Below are positions 51,236-62,100 of a stretch of DNA of 64,000 nt, piece after piece. The first letter of the stretch is position 1. Each line of letters opens with the position of its first letter. The translations under genes were made by a program, and so were the position numbers. Source of the stretch: Bolinopsis microptera (Eukaryota; Ctenophora; Tentaculata; Lobata; Bolinopsidae); contig NC_087076.1 of the NCBI RefSeq assembly GCF_026151205.1, forward strand, positions 11,570,902 through 11,634,901, in the 5' to 3' direction. The notes under the pieces were generated by a model, which saw nothing but the letters and a program-made list of their open reading frames with translations, searched no databases and was not told where the DNA came from.

Positions 51236-52035
51236 CTAGTCAGTCTTATATCACGTTTTGTATTAATACTGCCGGTGTATGAACCTTCGAGACCTCAAGC
51301 TAGTGGTCAATATGAATGATAATGAACAAAAATGAATATGAATATATCGTATAAATGATAGTGAATACGAAAGTTTTAGTTATTGATGGATTGCACTAAC
51401 CCGGAGGCAGTACACTGCATTAACGCCTTAAAATGTTTAATTACAATCAATTTAAAGATATACACACATACATAAATTATAATAACACTATAGGGAATGA
51501 AATAGTTCTTATCTCTTACATTTAATTTAGAACATAATACAGAGTCTGAAAGAATGTCACAGATACTTATCAGGAAAATGGCAGTGAAATTGTTGGATGG
51601 CGTGTAGCATTGTAAAATACCTCGAAGATAGTCTAATTTCGTTCTGCATAAAAGTTTTGTGTTCGTTGGCTGACTCCCGCAACTTAGTCACCCTTTTATC
51701 AACACTTCCTAAACCTGGGCACGTAGCGACTGTGGAGTGGGGTATTCTGTTTACAAAGATATGTCAGGGGGAGACGTGAACATCTAAACAGTTTGTAATT
51801 AGTTTAAGCACGATATTAAACACCGAAATCAACTCTCTAGTATCCTCAGATAGACTCTTGTAATATTTTGGCTCGTCGATATCTGCTGTTGATTTTCATC
51901 AGCAATTCGGTGTATTTTTCTTCAAATTTTACACATGAGTAGAACCAATTTGTCCCGCCAAAATTTACCTGAACTGCCGGGGTTTCCGAGTGGATATTGA
52001 TTAAATACAGAATTCTTTAAAAAATGTATTTTCAG
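51236..52035. other. Spacer 5' of E1, copy 8
   Basis: Same spacer, with a stray G-rich insertion (CAGGGGGAG) at about 51766-51773. Confidence 0.6.
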
Positions 52036-52147
52036 AAAGAAAAGTAGGAGCAATATCTCGAAAAAAAAAAGAAAAAGCATAGCCAAAAAGTCTAAAGATG
52101 ATTCCGATTTCTGATCTGGAAAAACCATTGGAAGATCTTATCAACAG
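52036..52147 (+). CDS. PDCD11: Exon E1: lysine-rich N-terminal segment (copy 8)
   Basis: Follows the acceptor TGTATTTTCAG and is followed by GTACAC (GTAAAC in other copies). Consensus is 35 codons in phase 0 with motifs EKVEHIFSEKS, KKSKDDSISDLG and PLEDLTYK. This charged segment precedes S1 domain 1, as the basic, probably nucleolar-targeting leader does in animal RRP5. No initiator methionine is present. In this copy an extra AAAAAGAAAAAGCA-like stretch near 52065 breaks the frame. Confidence 0.75.
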
Positions 52148-55100
52148 GTACACGATAAACACATTTATTGTTAATTATATAATATGACTAGTGTAACCCG
52201 GCCTACGGCGCGGGAATTTCACTGCCGGGCAGTTAAAAAGGAGATAATTACCCGCTGAGTCAAAACCGATTAAGCGAGCAATCTATTCGAGTGCCCATCC
52301 ACGTATCCATAGTATTGCTTAAAAGATGTAATTCTTTAATGAAAATCAATAGAAATTTAACCCTTAACACCATGCACCACACCCAGCCTATCATATTGTG
52401 ACATGCATTACTGTCGTATGTAAGTATGAACTCTCTCTACCGTCCAAACAGACCGTTTTTGAGCACTCCCTCCCCTAATAAAGTTTATAGTATTAAAAGA
52501 CCATGTAATATAGACGCCATGTAATATACACGCACATATGCAGAGAGAGAGCTAGCCATCGTAACTCTTGCCGTTATTCTCAAGCCATTTTATTTTAACA
52601 TATTTTGTGGTACAAAACCATCAACTAATCACATACAGCTACCGGCCGATATTTATAAAATTTGCTTATTGGCTTTCGTCAAGTTTGTCGGCACGATAAC
52701 CGAAAAAAACCAGTCCCGTAAGACTATTAAACCGTTTTTTTTGTATAACCGTTTCGGCAATTACACACAACACACACACAGACACACACACAGACACACA
52801 CACATTTCTGGTGTTATTAAGTTGATAATACACTTGCTTATGACCCTACCGTTGTATCGTCTCATTGGCACAATCCAAAATATCAGTCTCTCTAACAACA
52901 TTACATGTGGGATTTCTGTTTTTAGAAACTGTCCCTGGTATCTGATGCTCGGTGTTGTTTCTGAAGTTGGTGAGTTGATGTGGTAGTGAACCTGCCCAAT
53001 GGATTGCTGCTTTATCAGAGTAATGTGAAATATGCATTTCTATGTTTAAATGTATGTGTGGCACTCAAATAAGCTTTGACTTTGATCTAGCTAAGATAAA
53101 ATATTTGATAACAAATTAAGTGCAATGTTAAAATGCATACCGAATGAAAATGAAATGAAAGAAACTAGATGTAGAAGTAATTTATATCATATTGAAATTC
53201 TTGTGTTGAGGCCATATCTAATTAATTATCATAATATGCTAGGTACTGATATCAGCGAGGAATTAACATTGTTATCGAACAACGCTGAAGTGAACGAGAG
53301 CAGAAGGTGAAGAGGTTAGTTGCCTCTGTTGTAGATGAAGAAGAGAAATGTACTTACAGAACGGTGGGCGTGAGAGTTCACCACACTGTTCTATACTCAA
53401 ACTCAAGATCCGATACTAATTAATCATAACAATTTCCTAACAGCCTCTTTTGAACATGCAATTTATAATGTAAGCCACCTATAACATAGATCTCTAGTTC
53501 TTTAAGCTCCTGTAATTCACTTAATTTCAGGAACTGCTAGACGCTCTTGTGACGTTTGTATCAGTGGGACAGTTCTATATCGCTGCACGGTTGTTTTGAT
53601 GTAGTTACTGTTGACAAGACACGCAAACTCAACCTCACCCCAAACCGAGATAGTGAACGTTTCTGTCAAGCATCAGGATATCAACAAGAATATGGTAGTG
53701 ATTTCATTCTATTTAAAGGACTAGTGACCCCTACCTTCTTCATAAGAATATCTTTTTTAGTATGAATGTTTTCATTTGCTTTATTAGCCGGAAACCTTAT
53801 TTCCGGAACGGTTTTTTCATCTTAAAAACTTTAAAATGATTCGTGCCACTATTTTAAAAAACAAAAATACAGTTTTAGGATTATCTGTTAGTTGAAGTTT
53901 GTAAACATTAAAAACGTGCCACAAGGAGTCATCCAGAGTGTTTTGAAGAGTAACGGTACATGTGAACGTGGAGTCAAGGGAGTTAACAGCCGTTCCTCAA
54001 CAAGAGTTGGCAGTGCTCTGAAGAAGTGTGATATGTCCGTGGTGGTCAATACGGTTAACAGGCAACCTATTTTAGGTGAGGTGTGTTATAAATTGTGCAG
54101 CCCGGGGATTTAAATTGATTTTAGTCCTCTCTCCGAGAGTTTTTGAGATTGAATAATACAATAAGAAGTTGACTCATATCTTTAAATAAAAATCTCTGAA
54201 ATTTCTGTGCAATTCTAAGAAGAATACGTGAGTTATTAAAGGTCGCGTAATGGGCAGTTACTTCTGGGCCACTCTGTATAATTGGGTAGCTCTGTGGCTT
54301 GTAGTCAGGGTCAACATTTATAATTAAAATATTCGATTAATTTATGCAGGGAGATAATTATTAATCATCTCTTATACCGGTCTAAATTAAACACAGTCTA
54401 ATTAACACAGACTGTACGCGGTAGGGATGTAAGCCACTTTCCGGAGAAAACAGTAACCCGTTCACTCTCATGACGGGGGCAGGTTCACCTTGTTAAAATA
54501 TCACACCGTTACAGAAACAGGCTGCTAACGGACTGAGATGTACCTTCCTTGGGGGTATCCTGGTAGGTACTCTACCACTTAGGGACTGTTTTGCTGGGGG
54601 TATGCAACGTCAATAATGTCAGTATTCCATAAAACCCCAAACTGACATTGCATTAATTGACATTAATTGGATATAATTGACTATTAATTGACATGAATTG
54701 ACATTACTTGACATTATTTGACATATTCGATAAATATCAAATATTCACGTCTATGTAAGTTAGATCGGTCAAAAAAAACAAATGTCCTTAATAATTATGA
54801 GTAAGTTCTTATCTGTTGATCCTTAGTCAAAGACCACCAAAAAAATTTCAGCATCCAACTCTTCCATCTTCGGTCCCCACCGGCCACGCCCCATAATTTA
54901 TTGGGTTCTTATACAGGTAAAATACTTAGAATCGGCCTTTTTTAGTATGAAGGAGTAATGTTAGCTGTTGTAAAATTCGTTTTCCAAAAATAAATGTCCT
55001 GAAGGCATTCTTAATGTGGGGTTTAAGTTCTGATGATGTTTGAGAACCACGCCCTTGATGGCCAAGCCCATGTTAAGAACATGACTTCGGGAAACCGAAT

Positions 55101-56961
55101 TAATATTAGTTTTAATTGTTTAATGATCTATTTTTTCACATTTCACATTTCCATATGTGATTTAATATTGAATAATTGATTGAATAAACGGTTCTAAAGT
55201 GCTAAAAATATGGTAGAAAACTACATAATCTCTGTCGAAAAATATCATTTCAATTAATGTCAGTATTCCAAAAATTTTTGCAAAACTGACATACTTGACA
55301 TTAATTGACATTAATTGACAGTAAGTGACATTAATTTGACATTAATTTGACGTTTTGCATTCCCCCCGTTTTGCTAAGTAGGAACCGACCGGTCTAAGGT
55401 TTTTGGCTGCCGGACCAGAAAAGACCGGATATTCCGGTTGTTGTCGCATTTTTCCCGGGCCGGAACCGGTAATAAGAAAAGATATTTAAGCTGCCGGAAA
55501 TTGAGATTAATCCTTGAGTGTGGGTTTTATCAATTAATAATATAAAAAGCCATGTGACACAATGAGAAAGTGCTTACAGTCCGACTAACTGGTTCACGCC
55601 CATTTCAAATTCAACCAAACTTCTGCGCTGTGAGCAGCATCACCTTGTTGATAGTTTGTGCGAGCAGTGCAGAGGTCACTGATTGACTGCAGTTTGAGCA
55701 GAGCTGAAACGAGTTGAATAAAAACAAACATTGCAAGAATGCACTGCGCCTTGCCTTAGCGAGACACAAATGTACAAATTGCGTCAGTAGTAAAGCCCAA
55801 GATCCAGCAGCCAGTGCAGCTCGTATAAGTTCGTGCGTCAATATACCGAGGAATAATGTCCAAAGTTTTTTAAGGCATGAGGGCCTTTGTTTTAATCCTT
55901 ACTTGTAAGGGGATTAGCAACGGGTTTGTTTACACCAAATACAGCAGGGGCCCTCCGGTCTGGGCCTCTGCTTAAATGCTCATAAGTAAAGCATAAATGG
56001 TAGCATGTTTTTGACTCTAACCCACTCAAAAATCTCAACATCAACGGGTCCTATGAACATTCGCTGACAGATACAGCGACCGTGGAGGCGTGTAATTTAC
56101 CGGTCACTGAGAGCAATGGACTGGATGCCCCTTAGTAAGAATTTTTGACGAAATATTATACATTTTAGAACACTTAAAAAAGAAATGTCTGTTGAATATC
56201 CGCCAAATTTTTTGCAACCGGACCGAAACCGGAAACGGAACCGAGATTAAGGCCGAATATTCCGGCTGGAACCGGATTCAGCGGATAACCGGTCAGTTTC
56301 CTATGCTAGAGGAGCGTTTATTTCAACTATGGTCCATGAGATATTTTCTTCCTTCTGGCTTTAAATATATTTACTTGTTTACTTAAACACTACTATGTGT
56401 TATTTTATCGCGATGTTTTCCATTTATTCACAACTAGAATAATCCCCGTTTTGAACCATGAATATCCGCTAACAGGGCTCCAGGTACACCTAATACATCT
56501 GAAGACAAGGTACAAACAGTATGAGTGTACTGAGGGTACCCTGCTAAACGCAAGTTAGCCGCCAGAGTCCCTGCTCATTACCCTGAAAAAAACAAGGTGA
56601 GGGTACCCTGTCTTGATGATGCTATAGTCATTTTAGTAGATAAATTAAGGATTAATCTGTGTGATAAAGGTACACATTCTCTACTGGTAGCTACTCACAA
56701 GAATATTTGGTTAGAAGTTGTAAACATACTGTAACAGTGTAAATCATTGTAAATGTAACAGTGTAAAATGTAACAGTGTAAAACATTGCAAATGTAACAG
56801 TGTAATGTAACAGTGTTACAACTCTCAGACAGTGCGGTTGAGTACATTGAACTGCCATGTAACCATGGAGACACCCTGCTACCAACTAAAGAGGGGTGGT
56901 GTGGTGGAGGATGTGGAGGTGGTCAGGGTTACTAACTGGGTGTATGTCTCACTTGATGACG
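52036..56961 (+). CDS. PDCD11: RRP5/PDCD11 exons E1-E8, copy 8 (reference copy)
   Basis: Used as the reference; its exons are listed individually below. In consensus the spliced exons give 105+100+77+156+163+143+117+136 bp, one open frame of about 332 codons: a lysine-rich leader (1-35), S1 domain 1 (about 36-145), S1 domain 2 (about 147-200), S1 domain 3 (about 222-285) and the start of S1 domain 4 (288 on). Full-length animal RRP5 is near 1,800-1,900 residues with about a dozen S1 domains and C-terminal HAT repeats, so the unit holds under a fifth of the gene. Confidence 0.85.
52188..52805 (-). mobile_element. Helitron-like element, intron 1, copy 8
   Basis: CTAGTG end at 52188. The hairpin is slightly altered (GGCCTACGGCGCGG). 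The opposite end is the CACACAGACACA tract at about 52765-52805. Confidence 0.54.
52926..53020 (+). CDS. PDCD11: Exon E2: first half of S1 domain 1 (copy 8)
   Basis: Acceptor TTCTGTTTTTAG, donor GAG/GTAATG. Consensus is 100 bp, phase 0 to 1, with motifs LSPGMLMLGVV, SEVGEVDVVV and LPNGLTGFI. The match to the RRP5 first S1 domain (pattern GM-LG-V-EV-E, LPNGL-GF) is the strongest identification in the unit. Confidence 0.88.
53243..53314 (+). CDS. PDCD11: Exon E3: acidic linker in S1 domain 1 (copy 8)
   Basis: Acceptor TATGCTAG, donor GAG/GTTAGT. Consensus is 77 bp with motifs TDISEEFNSVIENN and GDEEAEGEE. An acidic insertion at this place also occurs in animal RRP5. If intron 3 were retained the frame would stay open for about 35 more codons, but the join to E4 gives the better match. 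Confidence 0.82.
53531..53694 (+). CDS. PDCD11: Exon E4: second half of S1 domain 1 (copy 8)
   Basis: Acceptor TTAATTTCAG, donor ATG/GTAGTG (GTAGGT in other copies). Consensus is 156 bp in phase 0 with motifs LDLCDVVSVGQFLSC, VVTVDKTRKLNLT and KPEIVNVSVKQQD. It contains the K-LNLT strand typical of the last S1 strand. Confidence 0.86.
53916..54075 (+). CDS. PDCD11: Exon E5: S1 domain 2 (copy 8)
   Basis: The acceptor AAAAACAG is damaged here (AAAAC). Donor TTAG/GTGAGG. Consensus is 163 bp, phase 0 to 1, with motifs VLQGVIQSVEEYGYMVNVG, GVTAFLNKSAVL and CDIVRVVVNTVNDG. The pattern G-I-SVE-YGY-V-VG-KG-TAFL is a canonical S1 fold signature and matches RRP5 domain 2. Confidence 0.88.
54411..54562 (+). 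CDS. PDCD11: Exon E6: first half of S1 domain 3 (copy 8)
   Basis: Acceptor TTAACACAG, donor CCTG/GTAGGT. Consensus is 143 bp with motifs ALSEKTVTTFSSLTPG, HLVNITVKKQAANG and LRCTFLGGIL. It aligns with the RRP5 segment ending in LLPG and entering S1 domain 3. A G-rich miscall (GACGGGGGCAGG, about 54472-54483) breaks the frame in this copy. The donor choice is supported because joining to E7 gives GGILGSVHLIHL, as in the family. Confidence 0.82.
54641..54727. repeat. Left ATTAATTGAC tandem array of element A (copy 8)
   Basis: About eight 10-bp repeats with scattered errors. It follows the inverted-repeat arm that ends GTCAGT and an ACTGACATT arm in the opposite orientation. Confidence 0.8.
55285..55354. 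repeat. Right ATTAATTGAC tandem array of element A (copy 8)
   Basis: About six or seven 10-bp repeats leading into the right terminus GACGTTGCATTCCCC. It is preceded by a hairpin with arms AATTAATGTCAGT and ACTGACATTAATT. Confidence 0.8.
55379..56303. mobile_element. hAT-like element B, copy 8
   Basis: Right end GGTCAGTTTCCTA followed by an exact TGCTAGAG; left flank reads TGCTAAG. An internal near-duplication encodes SLVDMLCEQ-like and SLIDLLYEQ-like peptides in tandem, both interrupted. This is a possible remnant of captured or ancestral coding sequence. Confidence 0.7.
56476..56596 (+). CDS. PDCD11: Exon E7: second half of S1 domain 3 (copy 8)
   Basis: Acceptor CTAACAG, donor AACAAG/GTGAGG. 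Consensus is 117 bp in phase 0 with motifs GSVHLIHLKDMYNSKSVLEV, YPAKRKLAARV and LLINPENK. It corresponds to the RRP5 stretch GVVDFMHL...VRACILCVHP. The GGAGGTGTAC reading, supported by copies 3, 5, 7 and 9, keeps the frame open; copy 8 itself reads GAGGGTAC. Confidence 0.82.
56731..56817. repeat. GTAACAGTGTAAAT short tandem tract in intron 7 (copy 8)
   Basis: Five to seven degenerate repeats of AATGTAACAGTGTAA immediately before the E8 acceptor. The same tract lies before E8 in the other copies that keep E8. It supplies several AG dinucleotides upstream of the CTCTCAG acceptor. Confidence 0.75.
56829..56961 (+). CDS. PDCD11: Exon E8: start of S1 domain 4 (copy 8)
   Basis: Acceptor ACTCTCAG, proposed donor GATGACG/GTCAGT. 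Consensus is 136 bp, phase 0 to 1, with motifs TVLLSTLNCHVTM, KKGDVVEDVEVVRVTKRGV and YVSLDDG. It fits the RRP5 domain-4 opening (GAVLDDV pattern). Without splicing, translation would stop one codon later, at the TAG inside the minisatellite. Confidence 0.8.
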
Positions 56962-58375
56962 GTCAGTAGTCATGGTACTTCAGTCAGTAGTCCGGTATTT
57001 TTAGTCAGTAGCATGTAGTCAGTCAGTAGTCTGTAGTTTCAGTCAGTATTCTGTAGTTCAGTCCAGTAGTCTGTAGTTCAGTCCAGTAGTCGGTAGTTAG
57101 TCAGTAGTCTGTAACTTCAGTCAGTAGTCTGTACTTCAGTCAGTAGTCTTTAGATTCAGTCAGTAGTCTGTAGTTCAGCTCAGTAGTCTGTACTTCAGTC
57201 AGTAGTCTGTACGTCAGTCAGTAGTCTGCAGTTCAGTCATAGTCTGTATTCAGTCATAGTCTGTACTCAGTCTGTAGTCTGTACTACTTCAGTTCGAGTA
57301 GTCTGTACTTCAGTCAGTAGTCTGTAGTTCAGTAGTAGTCTGTAAGTTCATACAGTAGTCTGTACTCCAGGCAGTAGTCTGGTACTTCAGTCAGTAGTCG
57401 TAGTTTCAGTTCAGTAGTCTGTAGTTCAGTCAGTAGTCTGTACTTCAGGTCAGGTAGTCTGTACTTCAGTCAGTATCTGTAGTCAGTCAGTAGTCCTGTA
57501 GTTCAGTCAGTAGTTCTGTAGTTAAGTCAGTAGTCCTGTGTTCATCAGTAGACTGTACATCAGTCAGTTGTCGGTACTTCAGTCAGTAGTCGTACTTCAG
57601 TCATAGTCTGTACTTCCAGTCATTAGTCTGTAGTTCAGTCAGTAGGCGTACTCAGTCGTAGTCTGTACTTCAGTCAGTAGTCCTGTACTTCAGTCAGTAG
57701 TCTGTAGTTCAGTCAGTATCTGTACTTCAGTCAGTAGTCCCCTGTAGTTTTAAGTCAGTAGCATGTAGTTCAGTCAGTAGTCTGTAGTTCATCAGTATCT
57801 GTAGTTCAGTCAGTAGACTGTAGTTCATCCGTAGTCTGTAGTTTCAGAGCAGTAGTCTGTACTTCAGTCAGTAGTCCTGTAACTTCAGTCAGTAGTCTGA
57901 CTTCAGTCCGTAGTCTGTAACTTCATCAGTAGTCTGTACTTCAGTCAGTAGTCTGAGGTTCAGTCCGTCGCTGTACATCATCAGTAGTCTGTAGTTGTAG
58001 TCAGTACATGTAGTTCAGTCAGATAGTCTTAGTTCATGTCAGTAGTCTGTAGTTCCGTCAGTAGTCTGTATTCAGGGTCAGTAGTCTGTAGTTCATCAGT
58101 ATCTGAACTGTCAGTCAAGTAGTCTGTACTTCAGTCAGTATCTGTACTTCAGTCATAGTCTGTAGTTCATCATAGTTCTGTAGTTCAGGTCCAGTAGTCG
58201 TACTTCAGTCAGTAGTCGTACTTCAGTCCAGTAGTCTGTAGTTCAGTCAGTAGTCTGTACTTCAGTCTAGTCTGTACTTCAGTATGTAGTCAGTAGTTAG
58301 TCAGTAGTCAGTAGTTAGTCAGTAGTCTGTAGTTTATCAGTAGTCTGTAGTATCAGTCAGTAGTCTGTACTTCAT
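56962..58375. repeat. 19-bp minisatellite, array 9
   Basis: Variant repeats at about 38, 785 and 1033 bp into the array. It begins GTCAGTAGTC directly after E8 of copy 8. Confidence 0.95.
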
Positions 58376-59192
58376 CTAGTCAGTCCATTATATTCACTGT
58401 GTATTAATACTGCCGGTGTATTGAACCTCGAGACCTCATGCTATGGTCAAGATGAATGATATGAACAAAAAAGATATGATTAATCGTATAAATGATAGGG
58501 AATACGAAAGTTTAAGTTATTGATGGATTGCACTACCCCGGAGGCAGTAACTCTGCATTACAGGCCTTAAATGTTTAATTACAATCAATTTAAAGATATA
58601 CACACATACATAAATATAATAACACTATTAGGTAATGAAAATAGTTCTTATCTCATACATTAATTTAGAACAGTAATACAGAGTCTGAAAGAAGTCGGAC
58701 AGATATCTATACCAGGAAAAATTGACAGTGAAATTGTTGGATGGCGTGTAGCATTGGTTAAAATACCTCGAAGATCGTCATATATCGATCTGCGATAAAA
58801 GTTTTTTGTGTTTCAGTTGCTGTACTTCCCGCAACCTTTAATCACACCTTTTAATCACACTTCCTAAACCTGGGCACGTAGCGACTGTGGAGTGTGGGTG
58901 TATGTCTGATTACCAAATATGTCACGTGCACATCTAAACAGTTTGTAATTAGTTTAAGCGACGATATTAAACACGAAATCAACGTCCGAGTATCCCAGAT
59001 AAACTCTTTTGTAATTTTGGCTCGCGATATCTGGCTGTTGATTTTTGTCATTCAGCATCGGTGAGGTTTTTCTTCAATTTACAACATGAGTAGAACCAAT
59101 TTGTCCCGCGCCAAAATTGTACCTGAACTGGCCGTGGTTTCTGAGTGTGGGATATTGATGTTAAATACAGGAATCTTTAAAAAATGATTTCA
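58376..59192. other. Spacer 5' of E1, copy 9
   Basis: Same spacer; no supported exon. Confidence 0.6.
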
Positions 59193-62100
59193 AAAGAAAA
59201 AGTAGAGCATATATTCTCGAAAATCATATCCAAAAATCTAAAGATGATTCTATTTCTGATCTGGGAAAACCATTGGAAGATCTTACCATACAAGGTAAAC
59301 GATAACACATTTATTGTTAGATTATAAAAATAAAAATAATTTTTTTACTAGTGTAACCCGGCCTAACGGCCGGGATTTCCACTGCCGCAGTAAAAAGGGT
59401 AGGAGTAATTACCTGTACCCGCTGCGTCAAAACCCGGATTAGGCGATGCAATTCTATTCGAGTGCCCCTCCGTATCCAATAGTATGCTTAAAAGAAAGTA
59501 ATTCTTAATGAATAATCAATAGAAATTACCCTTAAAACACCAAATGCACGCACACCACCTATCATATTTGTAACATGCATTTACATTGTCGTATGAAAGT
59601 AATGAACTCTCTCTACAGTCGCAAACAGACCGTTTGAGCACACCCTCCCCTAATAAGTTTTAAAGTATTATATGACCATGTAATATATACGCCATGTAAT
59701 AAATACGCGACATATGCAGAGAGCGAGCTAGCCCCGTAACTCTTGCGTTCTTCTCAAGCCATTTTATTAACATATTTTGTGTACAAAACCATCAAATTAA
59801 ACCACTTACCACCGTCCGATTTTTATAAAATTTGCTATTGGCTTCGTCTGAGTTTTGTCTGCACTATAACCGAAAAAACAGTCCCGACTAATACCTTTTT
59901 TTTGGTATAACCGTTCGGAATTACACACAGACACACACACAGACACACAACACAGACCACACACATTCTGGTGTTATTAAGTTGGATAATACACTTGCAT
60001 GACCTGACCTTTGACGTCTCATTGGCACAAATCCAAAAAATCACTCTCTAACTACATATTAATTGATAATCTGGTTTTTTAGAAACCTGTCCCCTGGTAT
60101 GCATGCTCGGTGTTGTTTCTGAAGTTGGTGAGGTTGATGTGGTAGTGGAAACAGCCCAATGGATTGACTGCTTATCAGAGTAATGTGAATATGCATTTCT
60201 ATGTTAAATTGTATGTGTGGCACCCAAATAAGCTTTGAATGATCTAGCTAAGATAAAATATTTTGATACAAATTAAGTGCAATGTTTAAATGCATACCGA
60301 ATGAAAAATGAAATGAAGAAACTAGATGTAGGAAGTAAATTGTATATCAAATAGAATTCTTTGTTGAGCCCTATCTAATTATTATCATAATATGCTAGGT
60401 ACGGATATCAGCGAGGAATTTTACAGTGTTATCGAGAACAACGCTGAAGGTGACGAGGAAGCAGAAGGTGAAGAGTTAGTTCCTCTGTGTAGATTTGAAG
60501 AAGAGAAATGTACTTACAGAACGGGTGGGCGGTGAGAGTTTCACCGACACTGTTCTATACTCAAAACTCAGAGAGTTCGATACTAAATTAATCATAACAA
60601 TTTCCTAACAGCCTTCTTTTGAACATCAATTTTATAGTGTAAGCCACATATAACATAAGTAGCCTCTATTCTTTAAAGCGCCAGTAAGTGTCCACTTAAT
60701 TCAGGAACTAACCTCTGTACGTTTTTTGATGTATCAGTGGGACAAGTTCTTATCCTGCTCGGTTGTTGATGTAGTTACTGTTGGACAAGACAACGCAAAC
60801 TCAACCCTCACCACCAAACCGAGATAGTGAACGTTTCTGTCAAGCAAACAGGATATCAGACAAGGAATATGGTAGGTGATTCCTCGATTTAAAGAAAGAT
60901 CTAGTACCACACCTTAGCCTTCTTCATAGAATATCGTTTTTAGTATGAAATGTTTCAATGTTCTTATTAGCCGAACTTATTGGTCCGGTAGGTTTTCATC
61001 TGTAAAAATACTTTAAATGATTGGCCACTATTTAAACAAAAATACCGTTTTAGGATTATCTGATAGTTGAAGTTGTAACATTAAAAACAGGTGCTACCAG
61101 TAGTCATCCACGAAGTGGTTTAAAAATAGAAGAGTACGGGGTACATGGTGAACGTGGGAGTCCAAGGAGTAACAGCCTTTCCTCACAAGAGTGCATGCAG
61201 GCTCCTGAAGAAGTGGTGATATTTCCGGGTGGTGGTCAATACGTTAACGATGGCAACCTATGTTAGGGTGAGGTTGTTATAAATTGTGCAGCCCCGGGGG
61301 ATTATTAATTGGTTTTAGTTTCTCTCTCCAGAGTTGAGATTGAATAATACAATAATTATTTGACTCATATCTAAAAATCTCTGAAATTTTCTGTGCAATT
61401 CTAAGAAGAATTACGTGAGTTATTAAAGGTTCCGATGGCAGTTACTTCTGGCCACCTGTAATAATTGGGGAGCTCTGGCAGTGTAGTCAGGGTCAAACAT
61501 TTATAATTAAAATATTTAATTTTAGCATGGAGATGAAATTATTTAATCATCCTTATAACTGTCCTAATTAATCACAGTCTAATTAACACAGGACTGTACG
61601 CTAGGGATGAAAGCACTTTCGGAGAAAACAGTAACCACGTTCTCTTCTCTCTGACGCAGGTCACCTTGTTAAGATCACCGTTAAGAAACAGGCTTGCTAA
61701 CGACTGAGATGTACCTTCCTTGGGGGTATCCTGGTAGGTAATCTTCCACTTAGGGACTGTTTTGCTGGGGTGATGCAAACGTCCCATTATTGCAGTATTC
61801 CATAAAAACCCCCAAAACTGACATTGACATTAATTGTACATTAATTGACATCTAATGACATGAATTGACATTAAATTGACACTAATTGACACTAATTGAC
61901 ATTATTTCGATAAATATTCAAGATATTCACGTCTATGTAAGTTAGATCGTTCAAAAAAAACAAAATGTCTTAAATAATTATGAGTATGTTCTATCTTATG
62001 ATCCTTAGGTCAAAGACCACCAAAAAAATTTCAGCTTCCAACTCTTCCATCTTCGGTCCCCCCGCACCGGCCCACGCCCATATTTTATTGGTTTCTTATA

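Larger units (their letters stand above)
54596..55367. mobile_element. hAT-like element A, copy 8
   Basis: Flanked by GTTTTGCT on the left and GTTTTGCT on the right (exact). The left inverted end ATGCAACGTCAATAATGTC has its mirror image at the right end. Together with element B it lengthens intron 6 to about 1.9 kb; without them the intron would be about 200 bp. Confidence 0.68.

Noticed and set aside
52036..56961. Calling the copies decayed pseudogenes
   Set aside because: Frameshifts fall at different places in each copy, and the nine-way consensus is open with intact splice sites.
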